Assembly (NCBI GenBank): GCA_045541735.1
Contig: JAZQJQ010000008.1
Coordinates: forward strand, 1-24,020
DNA from: RUG12395 sp045541735
GTDB lineage: Bacteria; Bacillota; Clostridia; Oscillospirales; CAG-272
DNA length: 24,020 nt
Direction of reading: 5' to 3'
Made by a program: the position numbers and the translations under genes. Of this stretch, positions 7,509 to 14,296 are shown one piece after another. Positions within the stretch are counted from its first letter, which is position 1. Each line of letters opens with the position of its first letter. The notes below the pieces were generated by a model, which saw only the letters and a program-made list of their open reading frames with translations, did not search any database and was not told the origin of the DNA.

Positions 7509-8228
7509 TCACACACAAAAGCCTCCGTTAGGGGAAATAACCTGCCCGGAAAGGTAAGAAGATGAAATTTCAGCCAGGAAAAACACGCATTTTGCAACTT
7601 CATCAGCGGTACCAAAACGCCCGAGCGGAATCTCCTCGCAAAGCGCTTCCCTATCCTCTGGAGTGAGCTCTGAATTCATCTCTGTATCTATAACTCCCGG
7701 GCATACGCAGTTAACAAGAACCCCGGAAGGTGCAAGCTCCTTTGCAGCGGCTTTGGTAAGTCCGATAAGTCCTGCTTTTGCCGCACTGTAGTGCACCTCG
7801 CAAGAGGCGCCGTGTTCTCCCCATACGGAAGAAACGTTAACTATCCGCCCCTCACCTCTACGTATCATAAACGGAGAAAACTTTTTGATAAGCAAAAAAG
7901 GAACCGTTAGCGAAACAGCCATCATTCTGTCCCAATCTTCATTAGTAATATCACACATCATTTTACGCTGTGAGATACCCGCATTATTCACAAGCACGTC
8001 AAAGCCTTCCGGAAAATCTGACAGTATTTTTTCCACTGTTTTTTCCGCTGCCGACACGTTACAAAGATCGCATTTATAGCACACGGTACCGAATTTTGCG
8101 TTCAGGCGCTCCGCACTTTCATCGTCGGACCTGTAAACAACGGCTGTATCATATCCTGCCTCGGCAAATATTCTTACGCATTCATACCCTATTCCGCGGG
8201 TACCGCCCGTAATCAGTACTTTTTTCAT
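7509..8228 (-). CDS. ymfI: SDR reductase resembling EF-P 5-aminopentanone reductase
   Basis: The start is the ATG at 8228 (239 residues). The in-frame TTG at 8240 belongs to the ribosome site TTGGAG, six bases before the ATG, so the longer form is unlikely. It is a classical NAD(P)H short-chain reductase: TGGTRGIG (7-14), NNAG (81-84), Ser134 in NVSSVWG, and Tyr147 and Lys151 in YSAAK. The run SSVWGEHGASCEVHYSAAKA, with CPGVIDTEMN after it, resembles the YmfI group, which reduces 5-aminopentanone on lysine 32 of elongation factor P in Bacillus. A plain FabG-type 3-oxoacyl-ACP reductase is the alternative; no fatty-acid genes are adjacent. It has its own promoter, and no strong terminator is seen before serC. 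Confidence 0.8.
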   Translation of the reverse strand: MKKVLITGGTRGIGYECVRIFAEAGYDTAVVYRSDDESAERLNAKFGTVCYKCDLCNVSAAEKTVEKILSDFPEGFDVLVNNAGISQRKMMCDITNEDWDRMMAVSLTVPFLLIKKFSPFMIRRGEGRIVNVSSVWGEHGASCEVHYSAAKAGLIGLTKAAAKELAPSGVLVNCVCPGVIDTEMNSELTPEDREALCEEIPLGRFGTADEVAKCVFFLAEISSSYLSGQVISPNGGFCV

Positions 8229-8256
8229 CGTTTTCTCCAAAAAAATGATTACTTAG

Positions 8257-8285
8257 AGAATACCACTTTTAGCTTATAATGTCAA
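8257..8285 (-). promoter_or_regulatory. Sigma-A promoter of the SDR gene
   Basis: Minus-strand TTGACA (8285-8280) and TATTCT (8262-8257) are 17 bp apart. The promoter begins 5 bp after the terminator of the preceding gene, so the SDR gene is an independent unit. Confidence 0.75.
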
Positions 8286-8290
8286 CTAAA

Positions 8291-8328
8291 AAAAGCGAAC
8301 CCCGATCAAAACATCGGAGTTCGCTTTT
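8291..8328 (-). terminator. Bidirectional terminator after the DUF378 gene
   Basis: Arms AAAAGCGAACcCCGAT (8291-8306) and ATCGGaGTTCGCTTTT (8313-8328) pair over 16 positions with one mismatch around a 6-nt loop. The stem begins one base after the DUF378 stop, and T-rich ends occur on both strands. Confidence 0.9.
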
Positions 8329-8329
8329 A

Positions 8330-8542
8330 TTACATATCCTTTTCTGCGATTTCGCGAGGGCGGAATAAAAGCGAGATGCACCACACGCCCGCAAGAGCCA
8401 CGACGGTGTAAATGATCCTTGCCGCTATGGAATCTGCGCCGCCGCAGATCCAAGCCACAAGATCAAAGCTGAAAATTCCGATACTGCCCCAATTAAGTGC
8501 TCCAACAATTGTAATCAGCAAAGCAATTCTGTCAATTAACAT
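8330..8542 (-). CDS. DUF378 small membrane protein
   Basis: This 70-residue protein has two predicted membrane helices: residues 6-25 with the family signature IVGALNWGSIGIF, and residues about 42-62 with AARIIYTVVALAGVWCISLL. That matches DUF378 (PF04070) in motif and length; its function is unknown. The ATG at 8542 follows AAGGAGG by 5 nt. An in-frame upstream ATG at 8620 also has GGAGG 8 nt before it and would add 26 residues (MFSQFFRFIASEL...), so a longer form is possible. The gene lies 148 bp downstream of sigK in the same direction with no evident terminator between, so it may be expressed with sigK. Confidence 0.85.
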   Translation of the reverse strand: MLIDRIALLITIVGALNWGSIGIFSFDLVAWICGGADSIAARIIYTVVALAGVWCISLLFRPREIAEKDM

Positions 8543-8690
8543 ATATACCTCCTTAAAAATCAGCGACAGTCTTCCGCTTCTAAGCTCGGAAGCGATAAAC
8601 CTAAAAAATTGCGAAAACATCCAATTCGCCTCCGTTTCTGTTGCCGATACTATTTTTAACGAGGATGTCTTTATTTATTCAATTTTTTAA

Positions 8691-9371
8691 TTATTTAAGC
8701 TTATCCTTGATCTTCTCCAGCGCCGCTTTTTCGATCCTCGACACGTAACTGCGTGAAATACCGAGAAGATCTGCTACCTCTCGCTGTGTACGAGGTCTCC
8801 ATCGACCCAGGCCGTACCTTAATATTATGACCGTGCGCTCTCTTTCCGTCAATAGTGTATCAACGTATTTAAGCGCTTTTGATATATGTATCTTCCGGTC
8901 TATATCCTCCGCTATCGTGTCCTCTACTGCTATAACGTCAATATACGTTAGAGGATTTCCCTCCTTATCCATATCTATAGTCTCATTTATCGAGACCTCA
9001 CATCCAAGCTTTTTCTGAGCTCTGAAATGCATCAAGATTTCATTTTGTATGCATTTGGCTCCGTATGTAGCAAATCGAGCTCCATTTGAATAGTCAAAGG
9101 AATCTATTGCCTTGATAAGTCCTATACTTCCAATAGACACCAGATCTTCTTGATTCGGAGCGCTCATATAGTACTTACGCACTATATGGGCAACAAGCCG
9201 CAGATTATGTTCAATAAGCTTTGTTCTTGCTTCTTCGTCTCCTTCCTTCATTTTTTTGAAGTACTCCTGCTCAACGTTGTGCGCAAGCGGCGGCGGATAA
9301 TGCTGTCCGCTTGTAACACCTAGAAGCAGAAAAATGTAATTAAGGATACCTATGCCGTAGTTTAATAGCAT
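8691..9371 (-). CDS. sigK: RNA polymerase sporulation sigma factor SigK (pro-sigma-K type)
   Basis: This 226-residue sigma-70-type factor directs late mother-cell transcription during sporulation. Region 2 is clear (EGDEEARTKLIEHNLRLVAH at 43-62, EDLVSIGSIGLIKAIDSFD at 75-93, FATYGAKCIQNEILMHFRA at 100-118). Region 4 ends in the helix-turn-helix TQREVADLLGISRSYVSRIE (195-214). The pattern LIEHNLRLVAH, IQNEILMHFRA and ISRSYVSRIEKAALEK fits SigK better than SigE, SigF or SigG. The first 20 or so residues (MLLNYGIGILNYIFLLLG) are hydrophobic and resemble the membrane-tethering pro-sequence removed by SpoIVFB in Bacillus, before YPPPL. The frame is continuous: no skin-type insertion. The ATG follows GGAG by 6 nt. 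The predicted promoter carries a -10 box of the mother-cell sigma type. Confidence 0.93.
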   Translation of the reverse strand: MLLNYGIGILNYIFLLLGVTSGQHYPPPLAHNVEQEYFKKMKEGDEEARTKLIEHNLRLVAHIVRKYYMSAPNQEDLVSIGSIGLIKAIDSFDYSNGARFATYGAKCIQNEILMHFRAQKKLGCEVSINETIDMDKEGNPLTYIDVIAVEDTIAEDIDRKIHISKALKYVDTLLTERERTVIILRYGLGRWRPRTQREVADLLGISRSYVSRIEKAALEKIKDKLK

Positions 9372-9393
9372 AACAAACTCCGTTTTTTAAGAG

Positions 9394-9424
9394 TATTATA
9401 TGCAAATACAGCTTATCCTATATC
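9394..9424 (-). promoter_or_regulatory. Possible sigma-E/sigma-K-type promoter of sigK
   Basis: The minus strand carries CATATAATA (9402-9394), which fits the sigma-K -10 pattern CATANNNTA, 22 nt before the ATG. No TTGACA-like box lies 16-18 bp upstream, so a sigma-A promoter on the embedded TATAAT is poorly supported. GATATAGGA (9424-9416) is a weak candidate -35 region. In Bacillus, sigK is read by sigma-E and sigma-K. Confidence 0.5.
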
Positions 9425-9439
9425 TAACTGATTTGCAAA

Positions 9440-9468
9440 CAAAAAGAACCGCTGAACGGTTCTTTTTG
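9440..9468 (-). terminator. Terminator after the solute-binding protein gene
   Basis: CAAAAAGAACCG (9440-9451) pairs perfectly with CGGTTCTTTTTG (9457-9468) around a CTGAA loop, 9 bp after the stop codon of the solute-binding protein. It separates that operon from sigK. Confidence 0.9.
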
Positions 9469-9477
9469 TTTATTAAA

Positions 9478-10962
9478 TTACTCTGCTATCTTTGAATAAT
9501 CCGAGTTAAGAGAGGTAAGCTCTTTTTCCGCCTTGTTCTTATATGCGTTATACATACGCGAGAAGCTGGGGTTGGGTGTCTTAATAAGATTTGCAACCAT
9601 ATCCTTATATCCGCCGATATTATAGTAAATACCGATATCGTATACACGGGATGCGAAGATGATATCAAGCATCTCGCCGCTTTCCTCATCGCGGAAATGA
9701 GTACCCACAAGAGTCTTTTCGTAATATGCCGGAGTCATAATGTCCTTGCCGGTAGCTGCGAGATACTCAAGGATATCCGCAACGAACTTTTCGTCCTCTA
9801 TAAATGCAGGAACGCAGAGGAATTGACCGTGGAAAGCGCTTACCTGATGACCGTAATCACTCTGAGAAGAGTCATACTTAGGGAAAGGCAGGATACCGAA
9901 ATCAACGTCGGAATCTCTATGCTTAGGAACGGTAGTAAACAGAGTCATATAGAACATAGCTCTGCCTTCGTCAAACATAGCAAGACGGAGAGGGTCCCAA
10001 TCGTTCTGAGAGTAACCGTTCTGGTAGTTGATAACGTTCTTTTGCGTGAATACAAGCTCGTTATAGTCATCAAACAAGGATGCGATGGTATCATTGTAAA
10101 CGGTAAGCGTTATCTCGCTTTCATCGTTTACGGTGCATATTCTCTGCTGAGCACTCGCAAGTATCTGAAGCATAGAATCATTCCAGGTAAGAAGACCGTA
10201 TTTATCGTAGCGGTCCATCTTATCGTCACCGTTAACGTCTTCAGACACCTGCAGTGCCATCTCTGCCAGTTTTTCAAACGTCCACTTGTTATCGAAAACA
10301 AGCTGATAAGGGTCTTCAATGCTCTTAGCAAGTTCCTTATTGAAAAGAATGCAGTGTGTAACCTGATTGTCCGTAAGGCTGATGTCTCCGGTTGTGTAGT
10401 ACATCTTACCGTGAATGGTCATATCCTGGTTAGCCTTTTGATCCCACCATTCGTTTGTAAGATCCAGTCCTTCGATACCGTTCAAATCAGAAAGATAACC
10501 CTGAAGCGCGGCTTGCGCAACATCGTAAGTACCTGTCATTGCAGCTTGATAATTATAATCAGCCGCAGTGAAAGACTTTTTAAGCTGTTGGAAACCGTTA
10601 CCTGAGCCTCCCGCAGAGCCAAAAGCCAGCTCCGCTTCGTGCTCAATTGAAATATCGTATTTCTCGGAAACGGTAGTAAGCCAGCGGAAGCGGGAGGAAT
10701 TGATAACATCATCGGCATCTTCTGTAACCTTGAAGTCGTTCATATTTGTCATATTACCGCTTACGTGTATTCTAAAAGCCGCGCCGTCGTATGTAGCATC
10801 GGAAAAAGGATAAGCTGTCTCGCTCGGATCGGTAATAAGCTCGCTGCTGTCAGAAGGATCTGTAACGGCAGGCGTAGTTACCGCAGGTGTGTTCTCTCCG
10901 CAAGCTGCGAGGCACGGTATAAACATTACTGCAAGAAGAAGAATAGCTGCTGTTTTTTTCAT
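9478..10962 (-). CDS. Extracellular solute-binding lipoprotein of an ABC sugar-type importer
   Basis: The start is the ATG at 10962, 5 nt after GGAGG; the ATG at 10977 is less well placed. The 494-residue product has a lipoprotein signal peptide with lipobox LAAC and lipidated Cys21, then a Thr/Pro/Ser-rich tether (24-52). The rest is a family-1 type substrate-binding fold. DVNGDDKMDRYD (242-253) is an EF-hand-like calcium loop often seen in such clostridial proteins. It would capture a carbohydrate or similar ligand outside the membrane and deliver it to an ABC permease. No permease or ATPase gene lies nearby, so partners must be encoded elsewhere, or the protein acts as a sensor. It follows the DUF5107 gene by 48 bp with no clear terminator between and is probably the second gene of that operon. 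The ligand is unknown. Confidence 0.88.
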   Translation of the reverse strand: MKKTAAILLLAVMFIPCLAACGENTPAVTTPAVTDPSDSSELITDPSETAYPFSDATYDGAAFRIHVSGNMTNMNDFKVTEDADDVINSSRFRWLTTVSEKYDISIEHEAELAFGSAGGSGNGFQQLKKSFTAADYNYQAAMTGTYDVAQAALQGYLSDLNGIEGLDLTNEWWDQKANQDMTIHGKMYYTTGDISLTDNQVTHCILFNKELAKSIEDPYQLVFDNKWTFEKLAEMALQVSEDVNGDDKMDRYDKYGLLTWNDSMLQILASAQQRICTVNDESEITLTVYNDTIASLFDDYNELVFTQKNVINYQNGYSQNDWDPLRLAMFDEGRAMFYMTLFTTVPKHRDSDVDFGILPFPKYDSSQSDYGHQVSAFHGQFLCVPAFIEDEKFVADILEYLAATGKDIMTPAYYEKTLVGTHFRDEESGEMLDIIFASRVYDIGIYYNIGGYKDMVANLIKTPNPSFSRMYNAYKNKAEKELTSLNSDYSKIAE

Positions 10963-11010
10963 TATTACCTCCATCAAGGCACCCGCTAAATTGCGGGGCC
11001 CAAAAAGCGA

Positions 11011-14000
11011 TTAAAGAAGCTCTGTAGTACCGTTTATTACGCTGTCTGCAAAGTTGATGAGTCTGTCATAGTAAGCCTCGCGCATAGTCTTTGCATCGTC
11101 AAGATATGAGATAAAGAATGGCGTGGTGTTAAAGTATCCGCTATCCTTACGTGTACGCGCTGCTGCCCATTCATCTCTGTACTTACGGCAGTATGCAATT
11201 CCCTCCTCAGCCTTACCGAGACGGATCTTAGCAAGTGCCTGGTATACGGGAAGCTCGGGAAGATGCATATTGGAGAAGAAGTCAACGTAAATGCCTTCGA
11301 TATATCTGAATATCTCAGCGGCATCATCAGCTCTGTCGAGTTTGATGAGAGCCATAGCCTCGCGGTACTTAGAGGGAACAAGGGGATCCTCATGCCAGAG
11401 ACCTGCACCGAGGTTATCGGGAATGACCTGAGCAATACGGAGCTCATCAAGAGCACGGCTGTATTCGCCGTTGTTGTAGCAGTCGATTCCTTTTCCGAGG
11501 TGAGCATTGATATGCTGCTTAGCGATTATGGTCTCGCCGCCCTCGCAAGGAATGTATTCGTGGTTATTAAGGATCCAGAGAGCCTTATCATAGTCGCCTG
11601 CACGGATGGCTGCGCTTGCCCACTCGGTACAAACGTCATCACGTGCGACCTTGATATCGGGAACGTAGGAAGCAATGATCTCCTCAGTCTTCTTTGCATC
11701 GTAGCCCATATGGTTGAGGAGGTATGCCTTCTCGTAAATGAGCTGGTCGCAATCAGCGCCGTTCGCGATTGCAAGATCGAGCTCAGCCATAGCCTCGTCG
11801 TGCTTGCCCATCTTCCAGAGGTAAACGGCACGGCAACGTGCTGCCTCGAAGTTAGTGCACTCCTTCCAGAGCTTGTACGCTTCGTCATATCTTCTGTGAG
11901 CAAATTCAAGACAACCAAGCAGGTACTTTGCGTACTCCTCGTCTCTGCCGGCAAGTACTGCCTTCTCCTCGGGTCTTGTCGGGAATGTGCGGTGCTTAGG
12001 ATCTGCAAGCTCGGGCTTGCCGATTATGTAAGCCACAACGGGAGCAAGCTTCTCGGTGCAGTATGCGGGCATATCGGCAAGCAGCTGATATGCTTCGGAA
12101 GTAAATCCGGAGGAAAGAAGATCAACGTAAATATCAAGGCAGGTCTGAGAAGGATCAGAAGAAAGCTTACCGTAGAACTCATTCTCGCTCATCTTGCCGC
12201 AGATAAGCATAGCATATCTTGCAAGATGGTTAAGGGGATCAACGGAAAGAATGCCTTCAAGTCTCTTCACAGCATCTCTCTTATTGCCGAGCTTATAATC
12301 GCAAAGCGCGGCAAGAGGTCCTGCAACGGGGTTTTCTTTCGCGTAATTAAGAGCAGTCTCAGCACAGAAGAGACCGGCCTCGTAATCCTTCTTTTTAGCA
12401 CCGATGCGTGCAGCCTCGGTCATACCGCAGGATACGGAATCAGCAGACCAAGCAGCCTTACGGAAGTTCCACTCTGCCTCATGATCTTTTCCGAGATGCT
12501 TCTTGGCAAGACCGCGGAGGTAGTATGCTCTGCCGCTCTGATGCTCGGTATTAAGACGGTTAGTAACTTCGATGCACTTATTAAGAAGTTCCTCAGCAAG
12601 CTCGAAGTTTCCATCATTGATCGCGCACTCGCCAAGAGTCTCGTATGCGGGTGCAAAGCTAGGATCAAGCTCGATAGCTCTCTCAAAGTACTTTCTGCAA
12701 TCCATAGAAGGATCGCGGAACTGCATAAGGTGGATACCGTCCTGATATGCGCAGTAGGCAGAGGTCTCCTCGTTGGGCATAGGCACTTCGGGGAAGAAAG
12801 GAGGCAGAGGGTTCTTTACTCTGTTCTTCTTTTCATACTCAAATACGCCCTCAACCGCGATACGGTACTCCGAAAGATCAATTGCGGGAAGCGGTATCTC
12901 AGCAACTTCACCGGGTTCAAGGGTGATCTTCTTCGTTACGATCTTCTTCCCGCCAACTTCAAACACGAGTTTAGCATTCTTTACCTTTTCGGTGGTCTGA
13001 AGCTTGATCATACCGTCAGAAACGTTTACAGCCGCCTTGAGGTTTGCATAGGTGGGAACGCCTATCGCGGAGATCGGGAACCAGAACTGGGAGAAGTTCT
13101 TAGTCTCGTAAGGCTCAAGCCAAGAGAAGTCAGGCTGGTTGTTCGAGTAAGAGCCTGCCATAAGCTCTGCATATGCACCGTCGGTATCGGTAAGTGCTCT
13201 TTCCCAAGACTGAGAGAGCTGGTTATAAGCCCAGGTGAACATCTTCTTACCGGTAGAGGTATGGTGATCGGAAACGTGAACAACTCCGCACTTCTTACCG
13301 TTATCGTACCCGCCGAAGAAATCGTAATCGGAGTCAGCGGAGAAATAAGAGGTGGAGAACTTGGTGTTGAAATGCTTTCTGATATCTACACCGCCATCGG
13401 GATAACGGTAGCCGTTAAACATACCGTCGGCGATGGGATAGGTGGTATGGCTTCTTCTGTAGTGGAAGTTAACGTAGTCAACATCCGGCGGGAAGAAGAT
13501 CTCATACTCGGGATTAACGGGAACTGCGGTATTCTCCCACCAAAGGAAGGAGTGGCGCATCGAGGTGCGGTTAGCAACCTTCATTCTAGTCTCAAAATAT
13601 GCCTTGCCGGGTTCAAGGTGGATACCTACCATGCCCTTCATACGGTCGATGGGATCGTGCTCGGAAAGCCATACGGTATATCCGTCGCCGTCACGAACGA
13701 TCTCGCTGTCTACGGGCATAAAGGTGGAGGGACGGTGGTGGTAGGGCCAGTTAAACTCTACACCGCCGGAGATCCAAGAACCGAGAGCGCCGATAAGCGC
13801 AGGCTTGATAACGTGCTGACGGTAAAAGAAATCGTATCCGGTGCGCTTGTCCTTCGCAGAGAAGATACGTCCGCCGATCTCAGGAAGGATGATAAGCTCA
13901 AGGTACTCGTTTTCGAGACGGATAGCCTCATACTCCTTGTCTATCTTTTCCTTCTGTCTGGTCTTAATAACGACCTTATTGGGGTAAGGGTTACCGGTAG

Positions 14001-14115
14001 AGCGCTGATGCACACGGTTTTCCGCAAACATAGGAAGCTCTTCACAGGGGGATTCGGGATAAGTAGGGATAACTATCTTTTCCCTTTCAGCAATGATGCC
14101 TGATCCAAAAGCCAT
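11011..14115 (-). CDS. DUF5107 domain protein with tetratricopeptide repeats
   Basis: The 1034-residue protein starts at the ATG at 14115, 7 nt after AAGGAG. Residues about 35-350 match the DUF5107 type: LENEYLELIILPEIGGRIFS (50-69), aromatic and His-rich GVEFNWPYHHRPSTFMP and FLWWENTAVPVNPEYE. The fold expected for this family is a mutarotase-like beta-sandwich, usually linked to carbohydrate use. A beta-rich linker (about 360-430) leads to TPR-like helices from about 455 to 1000, for example APAYETLGECAINDGNFELAEELLNKC and DEAYKLWKECTNFEAARCRA. No signal peptide is present, so it acts inside the cell. It leads an operon with the solute-binding protein and diverges from a regulator with a sugar-type sensor domain. 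A carbohydrate-related enzyme or binding role is inferred; activity is unknown. Confidence 0.85.
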   Translation of the reverse strand: MAFGSGIIAEREKIVIPTYPESPCEELPMFAENRVHQRSTGNPYPNKVVIKTRQKEKIDKEYEAIRLENEYLELIILPEIGGRIFSAKDKRTGYDFFYRQHVIKPALIGALGSWISGGVEFNWPYHHRPSTFMPVDSEIVRDGDGYTVWLSEHDPIDRMKGMVGIHLEPGKAYFETRMKVANRTSMRHSFLWWENTAVPVNPEYEIFFPPDVDYVNFHYRRSHTTYPIADGMFNGYRYPDGGVDIRKHFNTKFSTSYFSADSDYDFFGGYDNGKKCGVVHVSDHHTSTGKKMFTWAYNQLSQSWERALTDTDGAYAELMAGSYSNNQPDFSWLEPYETKNFSQFWFPISAIGVPTYANLKAAVNVSDGMIKLQTTEKVKNAKLVFEVGGKKIVTKKITLEPGEVAEIPLPAIDLSEYRIAVEGVFEYEKKNRVKNPLPPFFPEVPMPNEETSAYCAYQDGIHLMQFRDPSMDCRKYFERAIELDPSFAPAYETLGECAINDGNFELAEELLNKCIEVTNRLNTEHQSGRAYYLRGLAKKHLGKDHEAEWNFRKAAWSADSVSCGMTEAARIGAKKKDYEAGLFCAETALNYAKENPVAGPLAALCDYKLGNKRDAVKRLEGILSVDPLNHLARYAMLICGKMSENEFYGKLSSDPSQTCLDIYVDLLSSGFTSEAYQLLADMPAYCTEKLAPVVAYIIGKPELADPKHRTFPTRPEEKAVLAGRDEEYAKYLLGCLEFAHRRYDEAYKLWKECTNFEAARCRAVYLWKMGKHDEAMAELDLAIANGADCDQLIYEKAYLLNHMGYDAKKTEEIIASYVPDIKVARDDVCTEWASAAIRAGDYDKALWILNNHEYIPCEGGETIIAKQHINAHLGKGIDCYNNGEYSRALDELRIAQVIPDNLGAGLWHEDPLVPSKYREAMALIKLDRADDAAEIFRYIEGIYVDFFSNMHLPELPVYQALAKIRLGKAEEGIAYCRKYRDEWAAARTRKDSGYFNTTPFFISYLDDAKTMREAYYDRLINFADSVINGTTELL

Positions 14116-14168
14116 GGTGATTCTCCTTTACTTATTTTATACGCTGATGCATAGTTATTTACAGTAAT

Positions 14169-14197
14169 ATTTTATCAATTGATATTCAAGGTGTCAA
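14169..14197 (-). promoter_or_regulatory. Sigma-A promoter of the DUF5107 operon
   Basis: Minus-strand TTGACA (14197-14192) and TAAAAT (14174-14169) are 17 bp apart. Two palindromic sites overlap it, one inside the spacer and one including the -35 box. Confidence 0.85.
14173..14184. promoter_or_regulatory. Candidate operator TATCAATTGATA
   Basis: A perfect 12-bp palindrome lies between the -10 and -35 boxes of the DUF5107 promoter, overlapping the edge of the -10. A protein bound here would block RNA polymerase. The divergent regulator starting at 14297 is the obvious candidate. Confidence 0.5.
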
Positions 14198-14210
14198 CAC
14201 TAAATTGACA
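14192..14210. promoter_or_regulatory. Candidate operator, inverted repeat TGTCAA-N7-TTGACA
   Basis: Perfect 6-bp arms (14192-14197 and 14205-14210) are separated by 7 bp. The left arm is the -35 box of the DUF5107 promoter. A third TTGACA at 14249-14254 is the -35 box of the regulator promoter, so part of the symmetry may simply reflect promoter sequence. Confidence 0.4.
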
Positions 14211-14248
14211 GTAAAAATTACACTGATTTTTTAATAAACAAAGCTAAC

Positions 14249-14277
14249 TTGACAAGCATTTCGCTAAGTGATACTAT
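14249..14277 (+). promoter_or_regulatory. Sigma-A promoter of the PBP-HTH regulator
   Basis: TTGACA (14249-14254) and TACTAT (14272-14277) are 17 bp apart, followed by CGGAGGA 4 nt before the start codon at 14297. It diverges from the DUF5107 promoter within a 181-bp gap. Confidence 0.75.
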
Positions 14278-14296
14278 ATTATAAACGGAGGACGAT

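Noticed and set aside
8229..8240. Extended start (TTG at 8240) for the SDR gene
   Set aside because: The TTGGAG there is the ribosome site for the ATG at 8228; four extra residues before MKKVLITGG would be atypical.
8691..9371. A skin-type element within sigK
   Set aside because: The sigK frame is continuous from the pro-sequence through region 4.
11263..14103. A 946-codon open frame on the + strand
   Set aside because: It lies antisense within the DUF5107-TPR gene, whose motifs and ribosome site are clear; its own translation resembles no known protein.
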